Shown here piece after piece: positions 1 to 6,491 of a stretch of DNA of 15,151 nucleotides. The notes beneath the pieces were generated by a model, which was given only the letters and a program-made list of their open reading frames with translations, ran no database searches and was not told the origin of the DNA. This stretch comes from Gemmatimonadota bacterium (GTDB lineage Bacteria > Gemmatimonadota > Gemmatimonadetes > Longimicrobiales > Gaopeijiaceae). How positions within the stretch are numbered: the first letter of the stretch is position 1; the number at the start of each line of letters is the position of its first letter. The position numbers and the translations under genes were made by a program. Where the stretch lies: positions 1,219 through 16,369 of the forward strand of contig DUCW01000082.1 in the NCBI GenBank assembly GCA_012959595.1. The letters run 5' to 3'.

Positions 1-1
1 T

Positions 2-1183
2 GCTCTGCAATGCGCCGCATCTCTAAGTTCTTCACGCTCTGCAGCTTGCCGTCCTCTGGCTTTTCCCATCGCTTCCACTGCGCAAGTGCTTCCATTCCGA
101 CCGGGTGGCTCAAAGTCTATGCGCATGTTCGCCAAAATATGCACACCCGACGGTGCACCCTATCAATCTTGTCCAAGGGTGATCTTGGCTCAAAATTTAA
201 AACGCCTAAGTGACCATGGATTCTCTCACATGAACATCGGCCCTGAAGCAGAATTCTTCTACTTTAAGGACAATTCAGGCCCTGCTCTCCTAGACCAAGC
301 GGGTTACTTTGATATCAACCCTACAGATGTTGGTGACGACGTCAGAGAGGCCACAGTGTTCGCCCTAGAATCGATGGGTGTTCCCGTTGAATATCATCAC
401 TCAGAAGTGGGGCCCTCCCAACACGAAATCGACATCCGCTATCAGGAAGCACTCCGGATGGCAGACAATCTTCAAACCTATAAATACGTCGTAAAAGAAA
501 TCGCTAGACGTTGTGGAGTCTTTGCCACATTTATGCCAAAACCACTGCCAAATGAGAACGGAAGTGGAATGCATGTGCATTTGTCTATTTTCAAAGATGA
601 GAGCACAAATGCATTCTACGACAAAAATGATCCCCAACATTTAAGTGGCACTGCTAAACGCTTCATTGCCGGCATTCTTGACCATGCACGTGAAATCGCA
701 CTTGTTACCAACCAGACTTATAACTCATATAAAAGACTTGTACCAGGATATGAAGCTCCTGTTTACATAGCATGGGCAGAAAGAAACCGTTCGGCATCTG
801 TCAGAATTCCTCTATACAAGCCCGGCAAGGAAGTAGCTACTCGAATGGAATTGCGATTCCCGGATGCCACCTGCAACCCCTACCTAGCTTTTAGCGTCAT
901 GCTTTCTGCTGGGTTAGATGGACTGGCCAATGAGACGAAGCTCCCGGAAGAGATGACAATGGACCTTTATAAACTTAGTAACGCTGATCGTAAGAAATTG
1001 AATATCCAAGCCCTTCCACATGACCTCTTTGAGGCCGTTGAAGTAGCAGAAGGGAGTAACTTTTTAAAGGAAGCTCTCGGAGAAGATGTGCATGGCAAAC
1101 TCATTGACACCAAACATTCTGAAGTCGATAAATTCAGATTACATGTGTCCGATAAAGACCTCAAAGAACATCTGATACTTTAG
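2..1183 (+). CDS. glnA: Glutamine synthetase, type I (5'-incomplete)
   Basis: Makes glutamine from glutamate, ammonia and ATP in the cytoplasm. The sure part runs from about position 86: the segment LPFRPGGSKSMRMF, then CTPDGAPYQSCPR, the metal/glutamate-binding stretch NENGSGMHVHLS, the NSYKRLVPGYEAPVY loop, RNRSASVRIP, and the MELRFPDATCNPYLA block, all GlnA signatures. The product ends with HVSDKDLKEHLIL, like the shorter GlnA forms (about 440 residues). The window cuts off the N-terminal domain. The same frame stays open back to base 2, and the codons from about base 53 (LAFPIASTAQVLPF) still resemble the family, but upstream of that the protein is unrecognisable and another frame looks partly GlnA-like, so the first 50 or so bases are probably damaged sequence. 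It converges on lspA with a shared hairpin between them. Adenylylation control cannot be judged from this sequence. Confidence 0.93.
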   Translation, partial: ALQCAASLSSSRSAACRPLAFPIASTAQVLPFRPGGSKSMRMFAKICTPDGAPYQSCPRVILAQNLKRLSDHGFSHMNIGPEAEFFYFKDNSGPALLDQAGYFDINPTDVGDDVREATVFALESMGVPVEYHHSEVGPSQHEIDIRYQEALRMADNLQTYKYVVKEIARRCGVFATFMPKPLPNENGSGMHVHLSIFKDESTNAFYDKNDPQHLSGTAKRFIAGILDHAREIALVTNQTYNSYKRLVPGYEAPVYIAWAERNRSASVRIPLYKPGKEVATRMELRFPDATCNPYLAFSVMLSAGLDGLANETKLPEEMTMDLYKLSNADRKKLNIQALPHDLFEAVEVAEGSNFLKEALGEDVHGKLIDTKHSEVDKFRLHVSDKDLKEHLIL

Positions 1184-1226
1184 GAGTACTACCTTGAACT
1201 GTTTCGTTGAACTCTCCGGCTAAACA

Positions 1227-1267
1227 GAGGGGGCAGGAAAGCACTACTGTGTAGACCCTGTCCCCTC
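1227..1267. terminator. Hairpin between convergent glnA and lspA
   Basis: Arms GAGGGGGCAGG (1227-1237) and CCTGTCCCCTC (1257-1267) pair over 11 bases with one G-T wobble. The loop can form a small inner stem, CTAC/GTAG. It lies 44 bases after the glnA stop and overlaps the last codons of lspA, so it could end transcription from both sides. There is no clean U-run on either side, so intrinsic termination is only likely, not certain. Confidence 0.5.
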
Positions 1268-1782
1268 ATGGTTTGGTAACGTTTGTGCTAATTCGTTTTC
1301 TTCCTTCCAGAAGGATATGGCCAGCAGAAAAGCTCCACATGATATAGCCATATCGGCCACATTAAAGATTGGCCACAGCATGAACCCTAGATCTACAGGA
1401 CCGATAAAGTCTACAACCCCTCTAGTCCATCGGATCCTATCATAGAGATTTCCCATCAAGTCGTCCTTTCTACAGCGATTACAAAAGAACAAGCAAGTAT
1501 ACGAAGATAATCCTCTTGTGCTGACTTTTGCAGTATGTGAATGAGCAGGCCTAGTGCAACTATACTCAGTGGAACAAATAACCATCGGGAATCACTGCCA
1601 ATTGAGATTCCAAAGGCAGCACCCTTGTTGAAAGCTAGCGTCAGCGGGACAAAGCCACCCATGAATTCAGATACAGGACCCAAACTCAGGTTGGCAAGAG
1701 CCCATCGCTTTGTCCACAGGTCTAACAACCCCACCCACCATATTGTTGTAAAAAGAGAAATAATTTTAGTTCTCACAGACAC
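1244..1782 (-). pseudogene. lspA: Lipoprotein signal peptidase II, broken by a frameshift
   Basis: Signal peptidase II is an inner-membrane aspartyl protease that cuts prolipoproteins before the lipid-modified cysteine. The first part, from a GTG at 1782 (an in-frame GTG at 1776 has better spacing to the AGG-rich site), carries DLWTKRWA and NKGAAFGI and several hydrophobic stretches. The last part, in another frame, carries GNLYDRI, GVVDFI and FNVADMAI, which hold both catalytic aspartates. The first frame stops at TGA 1458-1456. The two halves together span about 179 codons, the normal length. Near 1459-1476 the expected Gly-Gly-Ala before GN is replaced by 17 bases that fit neither frame, where about 9 would be expected. 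This is either an assembly or read error or a real lesion. Since lspA is usually essential in Gram-negative bacteria and the catalytic residues are kept, error seems the likelier reading. Confidence 0.85.
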
Positions 1783-1822
1783 CCTACCTTTGAGATCAGT
1801 ACTTCCGTTATCACTTTAACAG

Positions 1823-1851
1823 ATATAAAACTAGATCTACTCAATGCGCAA
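1823..1851 (-). promoter_or_regulatory. Possible promoter of lspA
   Basis: On the minus strand TTGCGC (1851-1846) is followed after 17-18 bases by TTATATC, which contains a TATA core. Start of transcription would fall about 35 bases before the lspA start codon. The match to the sigma-70 consensus is weak, so this is only a candidate. Confidence 0.2.
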
Positions 1852-1860
1852 TTCCACACC

Positions 1861-1877
1861 CGTGTTGTAACAACACG
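1861..1877. promoter_or_regulatory. Perfect 17-bp palindrome, candidate operator
   Basis: CGTGTTGTAACAACACG has perfect 8-base arms around one central A. It sits alone in the 173-base spacer between the divergent starts of lspA and the DUF1028 gene, 10 bases upstream of the possible lspA -35 and 79 bases before the DUF1028 start codon. No U-run follows, so a dimeric regulator site is more likely than a terminator. The regulator is unknown. Confidence 0.5.
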
Positions 1878-1955
1878 AATCAGATCATACTTTCAGATAT
1901 CTAAATTCCGATCAGGCCAGACAATGGTTGTATCCCATAAGGAGCACAGTGGCAG

Positions 1956-2753
1956 ATGAATTCACTTAGCCAAGCAATCAGTATCCTAGCAATAGTTCTA
2001 ATGGCGAAGATAGCAATGTTGTCCAGTCCCCTTAACCTGGAAGCCCAGAATTCTTTGGATTCAGGATGGCCGCCTGTGGCGACCTTTTCCATCCTTGGGT
2101 ACGACCCTGAAACAGGAGAAATCGGCGGAGCTGTGCAATCTCGTGTGTTTTCAGTGGGAAACGGAGTCCTTTGGGGTGAAGCAGGGGTGGGAATGGTAGC
2201 CACCCAAGCAATTGTAGATGTTAGTTACGGACCCCAAGGATTGGAAATGTTACAGCAGGGCCTATCTCCAACCTCAGTTGTTTCCAAAATACTAGGGAAC
2301 GATCCAGACCCTCGTCCAAAAGGCTGGACAATCCAGGGCCGTCAATTCTCGGTCATGAATTTCAGGGGTGAAGTAGCTACCCACACCGGCCTTCAGGCAA
2401 GTGATTGGGCAGGCCACCTAATCGGGAATAACGTTTCAGCTCAAGGCAATATATTAGCAGGACCTGAAGTAGTCCAAAATATGGTAGAAACCTTCCAAAA
2501 CACTACTGGCCACCTATCTTTCCGTCTCCTGGCCGCACTAGAATCTGGGCAGGAAGCAGGTGGAGACACAAGAGGAATGCAATCGGCCGCAATGCTGATC
2601 GTTCAAGAAGATGGAGGAGTCTGGCTAAATAATAACACCGCCCTAAGACTCCAAGTCGACGATCACACTAGCCCTATCACAGAGTTGAGGAGGTTGGTAC
2701 AAATAGCCGCCCAACAAAGGAACAGAGTTAGAAGCAGTAGGAGGCAATTCTAG
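1956..2753 (+). CDS. Secreted DUF1028 family protein
   Basis: The 265-residue product matches the DUF1028 family, which is believed to have an Ntn-hydrolase-like fold; no substrate is established. The family core starts at residues 43-46 (TFSI), where most members have their N terminus, followed by DPETGEIGGAVQSRVFSVG, GVGMVATQA, YGPQGLEML, QGNILAGPEVV, GGDTRGMQSAA and the late LRLQVDDH. The extra 40 N-terminal residues contain a hydrophobic stretch (about 7-24) ending near LEA-Q, a plausible export signal. An AAGGAG 11 bases before the ATG supports this start. It stands alone on the plus strand, divergent from lspA and convergent with the tRNA-Ser, so it is probably transcribed by itself, perhaps controlled through the 17-bp palindrome upstream. 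Mixed-charge tail RNRVRSSRRQF is unusual but short. Confidence 0.85.
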   Translation: MNSLSQAISILAIVLMAKIAMLSSPLNLEAQNSLDSGWPPVATFSILGYDPETGEIGGAVQSRVFSVGNGVLWGEAGVGMVATQAIVDVSYGPQGLEMLQQGLSPTSVVSKILGNDPDPRPKGWTIQGRQFSVMNFRGEVATHTGLQASDWAGHLIGNNVSAQGNILAGPEVVQNMVETFQNTTGHLSFRLLAALESGQEAGGDTRGMQSAAMLIVQEDGGVWLNNNTALRLQVDDHTSPITELRRLVQIAAQQRNRVRSSRRQF

Positions 2754-2772
2754 ATCACATAGTTCCTCGAAA

Positions 2773-2856
2773 CGGAGGGGGTGGGATTCGAACCCACGAG
2801 TCCTTTCGGACGCCAGTTTTCAAGACTGGTGCATTAAGCCACTCTGCCACCCCTCC
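2773..2856 (-). tRNA. tRNA-Ser(UGA)
   Basis: The 84-base sequence folds as a class II tRNA. The acceptor arms GGAGGGG/CCCCTCC are followed by discriminator G, the D arm is GCA/TGC, and the anticodon stem CCAGT/ACTGG holds loop CTTGAAA with anticodon TGA (2822-2820, minus strand). The long variable arm is GTCC-GAAA-GGAC, and the T arm is GTGGG-TTCGAAT-CCCAC. Discriminator G and the variable arm fit serine; it reads UCA. CCA is not encoded. It lies 39 bases after the purH stop on the same strand, so it may be made as part of the pur transcript and cut out, or from a promoter inside the end of purH. Confidence 0.96.
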
Positions 2857-2870
2857 AACAATCTCTTGAT

Positions 2871-2896
2871 GGAAGTTATAGAAACTTCTCACTTCC
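2871..2896 (-). other. Small inverted repeat between purH and tRNA-Ser
   Basis: GGAAGT and ACTTCC pair over six bases around a 14-base AT-rich loop, right at the purH stop codon. There is no U-run, so it is not a standard terminator. It may be a processing or pausing structure between the mRNA and the tRNA, or chance. Confidence 0.2.
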
Positions 2897-4551
2897 TAGT
2901 GCCGAAATGAACGGCTTCCAGTGAACACCATGGATATACCGTGTTCATTGGCAGCTCTGATTACTTCCTTATCCTTGATAGAACCACCTGGTTGAATAAT
3001 TGATCGGACACCGGCTTCAACCGCTGCATCAACTCCGTCACGGAAAGGGAAAAAAGCATCAGAAGCTAAAACCGATCCCTCCAAAGTAGCTCCAACATCA
3101 TTGGCCTTCCAAACTGCTATTCTGGAAGAATCCACCCTACTCATCTGTCCGGATCCAATTCCTATTGTTGCTCCTGATCGGACCAAAACAATGGCATTCG
3201 ATTTTACACCAAAAACGCAAGACCAGGCAAAATCCAAGTCATCCAATTCGTCCGGAGTTGGCGAAGCTTCCGTGACTACTTCCCATTCATCATACACAGA
3301 TCCATAAAATGGAATAGGTGCTGGATCTTGCACTAAAAATCCCCCATAAATACTCCTGAATGTCCCTGGTTCTGGGAGCCTTCCATATTCGGCTAAAAAC
3401 TTAGTGGTATCCTCTACACTAGCATCCAATCCTGATCGGTTCACACTCCCTGGTTGTTCAGAATTAGGGCTAGCACTAGAGCCTGCAACCATCAGTCGTA
3501 GATTCTTCTTTTTTGCGAAAATGTCGATTGCACTGGAACAATAGCTAGGTGCAATGATACATTCGACAAACAACTCTGACATTGCTTCAGCGGCATTGGA
3601 GTCTATTTCTCTATTGACAGAAATAACCGATCCAAATGCACTCTGCGGATCACACCCATGAGCTCCAAGATAAGCATCTACTACAGTATCGCCTCGAGCT
3701 ATTCCACAAGGCGTTGTATGCTTGACTATACAAACTACTGGATCGGGTGAATGAGCAAATGGAGACAAGGATAATAGAGCACCATCCAAGTCCAAGATGT
3801 TGTTATATGACAAGGGTTTCCCCTGCAGTTGTTTAAGAGCAGTTAGGCCATGCCGACCATCACCAATTGAATAAAAAGCTGCTCTCTGTGAAGGGTTTTC
3901 ACCATATCTCAATTCTTCGATGAGATGTCCCTCGAAAGTTAATTCTGACGGATACCCGACTTCTTCCCCTGATTCCGTGAAAAGATATTCTGCAATGCAG
4001 GAATCGTAGGCACTTAGGTGCTGGAAAACCTTAGAAGCTAAAGTTCGACGCACCTCTACTAATCCAGAACCGTTCTTTCGAATCCTGGACAAAACCATTT
4101 CATAGTCGTCTGGATCAACCAGAGCCCAAACATTCTTGTGATTTTTAGCGGCAGAACGGAGCATACTGGGACCACCCACATCCACCTGGGCCATAGCCGC
4201 AGACATGGTTATTGAAACATCCTTAATGGTTTCTTCAAATGGGTATAGATTCACAGCCACTAAATCGATTGCCCCGTACCCATAGGTTTCCAATGTTGAA
4301 AGGTCTTCTTCGCACGATCTTCGAGCTAAAATCCCGGCGTGGACGGCTGGATGAAGAGTCTTGACTCTACCCTCCATTATCTCATCGTGGTTTGTGATCT
4401 CAGTAACATCTGTGACTGGGATTCCGGCCGCACGAAGCACTTTACTAGTACCACCGGTGGACAGAATTTCCCATCCCATTTCTGTAAGAGCCTGGGCGAA
4501 TTTCTGGATTCCCGTCTTATCGGAAACACTTAGTAGAGCCTTCTTATTCAT
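2896..4551 (-). CDS. purH: Bifunctional AICAR transformylase / IMP cyclohydrolase
   Basis: Catalyses the last two steps of de novo IMP synthesis: formyl transfer from 10-formyl-tetrahydrofolate to AICAR, then ring closure. At 551 residues it is full length. The N-terminal MGS-like cyclohydrolase domain (about 1-145) begins MNKKALLSVSDKTGIQKFA with LSTGGTSKVL, GRVKTLHPAVHAGIL and AMAQVDVGGPSMLRSAAKN. The transformylase domain carries YGENPSQ (216-222), the catalytic Lys-His pair in VKHTTPCG (K277, H278), and the C-terminal RDGVDAAVEAG, SIIQPGGSIKDKEVI and MVFTGSRSFRH. It follows purN by 61 bases, making a purN-purH pair, and is followed by tRNA-Ser. The ATG at 4551 has only a distant purine-rich site (AAGAGG, 12 bases away) but matches the family N terminus exactly. 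Confidence 0.97.
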   Translation of the reverse strand: MNKKALLSVSDKTGIQKFAQALTEMGWEILSTGGTSKVLRAAGIPVTDVTEITNHDEIMEGRVKTLHPAVHAGILARRSCEEDLSTLETYGYGAIDLVAVNLYPFEETIKDVSITMSAAMAQVDVGGPSMLRSAAKNHKNVWALVDPDDYEMVLSRIRKNGSGLVEVRRTLASKVFQHLSAYDSCIAEYLFTESGEEVGYPSELTFEGHLIEELRYGENPSQRAAFYSIGDGRHGLTALKQLQGKPLSYNNILDLDGALLSLSPFAHSPDPVVCIVKHTTPCGIARGDTVVDAYLGAHGCDPQSAFGSVISVNREIDSNAAEAMSELFVECIIAPSYCSSAIDIFAKKKNLRLMVAGSSASPNSEQPGSVNRSGLDASVEDTTKFLAEYGRLPEPGTFRSIYGGFLVQDPAPIPFYGSVYDEWEVVTEASPTPDELDDLDFAWSCVFGVKSNAIVLVRSGATIGIGSGQMSRVDSSRIAVWKANDVGATLEGSVLASDAFFPFRDGVDAAVEAGVRSIIQPGGSIKDKEVIRAANEHGISMVFTGSRSFRH

Positions 4552-4612
4552 ATCAATATACTGCCTCTTAGGTGAATCATTTCAAGCACTGGAATGCAAA
4601 TCTTGCAAGCGA

Positions 4613-5233
4613 TCAAGGGATGTTCTCCTTCCCGATACCCTCATCGGCTGCAACAGTTCTACACAGCTGATCTACCACAGCTGGGTACAACTGATGTTCT
4701 GCCGCTAGAACCCTATTCCCTAGTGTCTGCCAGTCATCCCCATCCAGGACCGGCACTGAAGCTTGTGCTATAATCTCACCAGTGTCGTAACCGTCTCCCA
4801 CGTAATGCACAGTAGGACCAGTGATTTTTTTCTCCGACTTAAGCACTGCTTCATGCACATATTTACCATACATGCCCCGACCTCCGAAGGAGGGAAGTAG
4901 GGCTGGATGAATATTTACAATACGCCGGGGATAACGGGATACCAATAACGGAGAAATTTTCCTCAAATAACCTGCCAGGGCGATAAATTCTATCTGGCAG
5001 TCTTCCAAGGCAGACTGCATTTCCAGGGCTACTTCTTGATCCGGTCTCCCTAACTCTTCTATCACTTTTGATTCTTTCCCCCACTTCTCCGCCCTCTCTA
5101 ATGCACCCGCATTTTGGTGGTTGGTAATCAACAAGGCAATGTTGTATGCCGACTTATGTTCATAATCCAACAGAGCTTGAAAATTCGTGCCTCCACCAGA
5201 TGCAAAAACAGCAATTTGCAGAGCTTCCTTCAC
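4613..5233 (-). CDS. purN: Phosphoribosylglycinamide formyltransferase
   Basis: Transfers a formyl group from 10-formyl-tetrahydrofolate to GAR, the third step of de novo purine synthesis. The 206-residue product has the phosphate-binding SGGGTN (12-17), LAGYLRKIS, and the catalytic set N107 and H109 in NIHPALLPSFGG plus D150 in GYDTGEIIAQ. It starts with GTG, which overlaps the stop of the upstream hydrolase as GTGA. No Shine-Dalgarno is apparent, so translation is probably coupled to the hydrolase gene. purH follows. The protein fills the normal length, with a slightly extended tail after CRTVAADEG. Confidence 0.96.
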   Translation of the reverse strand: MKEALQIAVFASGGGTNFQALLDYEHKSAYNIALLITNHQNAGALERAEKWGKESKVIEELGRPDQEVALEMQSALEDCQIEFIALAGYLRKISPLLVSRYPRRIVNIHPALLPSFGGRGMYGKYVHEAVLKSEKKITGPTVHYVGDGYDTGEIIAQASVPVLDGDDWQTLGNRVLAAEHQLYPAVVDQLCRTVAADEGIGKENIP

Positions 5234-5880
5234 AAGTTGTTATCCATGAAATTTCCCGTCAAGAATGGATTAGTATCACGCTCTTGACCGACTGTAGTAG
5301 CCGGGCCATGTCCGGTGAAAAGTTTCAAATGATCAGGCATCGTTAGAATGTGCTTCTGAATACTGTCAAACAACATTTTTGAATCACCACCCGGAAGATC
5401 TGTTCGTCCTACCGACCCTCTAAAAATTAAATCTCCAACAAAAGCAACCTCTTCGGATTCATTGACAAAGATGACGTGTCCTGGAGAGTGACCAGGGGTA
5501 TGAAACACTTCTAGTGAGAGTCTACCAAAAGTAACCGCTTCACCACCTTTGAGTTCCTTGTCTGGAAGGCTCAACGCATCTCTCTGAACACCGAACTGTG
5601 CCGCCTGAGCAGGAAAATTTTCGAAAAGGTCAGTGTCTAGTGAGTGCATGTACACCGGCGCATCTGTACATTCTCTCATCTGGTGCAATCCTTCGATGTG
5701 ATCAAAATGGCCATGCGTCAAGATAATCGCAGTGACCGAACTTCCCGTGTTCTGCAAGTTCGCTACGATTTGTGGGGCCGCCGCTCCCGGATCAATAACC
5801 ACACTTTCCCTAGTTTCCTCGCACAGTGCAAGATATCCGTTTTGGAGAAACTGACCACCCGTAAATGTTTCGATAAGCAT
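5230..5880 (-). CDS. Metallo-beta-lactamase-fold hydrolase, glyoxalase II-like
   Basis: A cytosolic MBL-fold hydrolase of the small glyoxalase II-like group, which usually acts on thioesters such as lactoylglutathione-type substrates; the true substrate is not visible. Metal-binding motif THGHFDH is at residues 55-61, followed by HTPGHSPGHV, the metal-bridging FVGDLIFRGSVGRTDLPGGD and the late GHGPATTVGQERDTNPFL. I start it at ATG 5880 because the family normally begins just before IETFTGGQF; a TTG at 5901 would add seven residues. Neither has a good ribosome site. The stop overlaps the GTG start of purN by four bases, so the two are probably translated together, though no metabolic link to purines is obvious. 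Confidence 0.88.
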   Translation of the reverse strand: MLIETFTGGQFLQNGYLALCEETRESVVIDPGAAAPQIVANLQNTGSSVTAIILTHGHFDHIEGLHQMRECTDAPVYMHSLDTDLFENFPAQAAQFGVQRDALSLPDKELKGGEAVTFGRLSLEVFHTPGHSPGHVIFVNESEEVAFVGDLIFRGSVGRTDLPGGDSKMLFDSIQKHILTMPDHLKLFTGHGPATTVGQERDTNPFLTGNFMDNNL

Positions 5881-5925
5881 TGAGGAAACCGATAGTGTCA
5901 ATTAGGTAAGTACTGAATAACTGAA

Positions 5926-5943
5926 TTGTTTGGTACAGAACAA
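5926..5943. repeat. Imperfect palindrome upstream of the MBL hydrolase
   Basis: TTGTTTGGTACAGAACAA matches its own reverse complement at 14 of 18 positions (outer TTGTT/AACAA and central GTAC). It lies in the 118-base gap between the erpA-like stop and the hydrolase start, where a promoter could be. It may be an operator; chance is possible in AT-rich spacer DNA. Confidence 0.25.
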
Positions 5944-5998
5944 TACAACGGGTTTCGTATTATTGAATGAGAATCTACGGCCACACTCCAACAGATCC

Positions 5999-6343
5999 CT
6001 AAGCAGTGAAGGAGCTTCCACATCCACAGCCACCAGTGGCGTTTGGATTAGAGAAAGTAAAACCCGAACCCATCATACTAGAAACGTAGTCGATTTCTAT
6101 CCCGTCCAAATATTGTGCACTGAATGGGTCGACGAAAATTCTTACGCCAGATATATCTAATATTTCATCGTCTGACTCAGGGGCGTCCTCAACGTTCAAG
6201 CCATATTGAAACCCTGAACAACCGCCCGGTAAGACCGCAACCCTCAAACCAGTGGTGTCGGCCCCTCCATGATCCTTTATGAACTCGTCTACCTTCTCTA
6301 CCGCCCCAGTTGTCAACACCAGCAACGTTCCAATACTTTCCAT
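5999..6343 (-). CDS. erpA: A-type iron-sulfur carrier protein (IscA/ErpA family)
   Basis: A small cytoplasmic protein that carries Fe-S clusters from the assembly scaffold to target enzymes. The 114-residue product has the three cysteines of the family: C42 in LPGGCSGFQYGL and C106/C108 in GGCGCGSSF, exactly the numbering of E. coli ErpA. VFVDP-type and MMGSGFTFSNPNATGGCGCG segments also fit. The symbol is given by family resemblance; SufA or IscA cannot be excluded because no isc or suf gene is nearby. It starts at ATG 6343, one base after the stop of a small possible ORF, with only a weak GAG-containing ribosome site. It follows selA on the same strand. Confidence 0.9.
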   Translation of the reverse strand: MESIGTLLVLTTGAVEKVDEFIKDHGGADTTGLRVAVLPGGCSGFQYGLNVEDAPESDDEILDISGVRIFVDPFSAQYLDGIEIDYVSSMMGSGFTFSNPNATGGCGCGSSFTA

Positions 6344-6344
6344 T

Positions 6345-6476
6345 TTATCTCAGCTCAGTTGATGGTTGCTTTAAGAATGTTGAAAAATACAGACCTGGGT
6401 GAGGCAGGTCAACGGCAGCAGCAATCCCCTTCTCGACATCCTGAACTTCATCAACATTGTTAGTAATGTTCCTCAC
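6345..6476 (-). CDS. Possible small ORF between selA and erpA (43 codons)
   Basis: A GTG-started frame of 43 codons ends TAA one base before the erpA ATG. It is in the same frame as selA and begins six codons after the selA stop. It includes the segments NNVDEVQDVEKGI and LPHPGLYFSTFLKQP. I do not recognise it. What makes it look coding is a strong first-position G bias: 13 of 16 codons from GTT (Val8) to GAC (Asp23) begin with G. Against it are the lack of a clear ribosome site and of an ATG, and a hairpin followed by five Ts on the minus strand running through its middle. It may be a real small protein, a leader peptide for erpA, a remnant of a longer gene, or non-coding. Confidence 0.35.
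   Translation of the reverse strand: MRNITNNVDEVQDVEKGIAAAVDLPHPGLYFSTFLKQPSTELR
6383..6410 (-). terminator. Terminator-like hairpin between selA and erpA
   Basis: On the minus strand GACCTG and CAGGTC form a perfect 6-bp stem with a 7-base loop, followed by TGTATTTTTC. This resembles a short intrinsic terminator about 80 bases after selA. If active it would separate selA from erpA transcription; only 40 bases then remain before the erpA start, so erpA would depend on read-through or on a promoter placed before the hairpin. Confidence 0.4.
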
Positions 6477-6491
6477 AAGTACCAGAAACTC

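Noticed and set aside
1456..1458. In-frame TGA in lspA read as selenocysteine, since selA is in the window
   Set aside because: Codons after this TGA in the same frame do not resemble LspA; the true downstream half is in another frame, so this is a frameshift and not recoding.
2773..2856. tRNA as a selenocysteine tRNA (selC)
   Set aside because: The anticodon is TGA rather than TCA, and the acceptor and variable arms have ordinary tRNA-Ser lengths.
5881..5901. TTG start of the MBL hydrolase at 5901
   Set aside because: No ribosome site precedes it, and the family N terminus aligns with ATG 5880; it remains possible but less likely.
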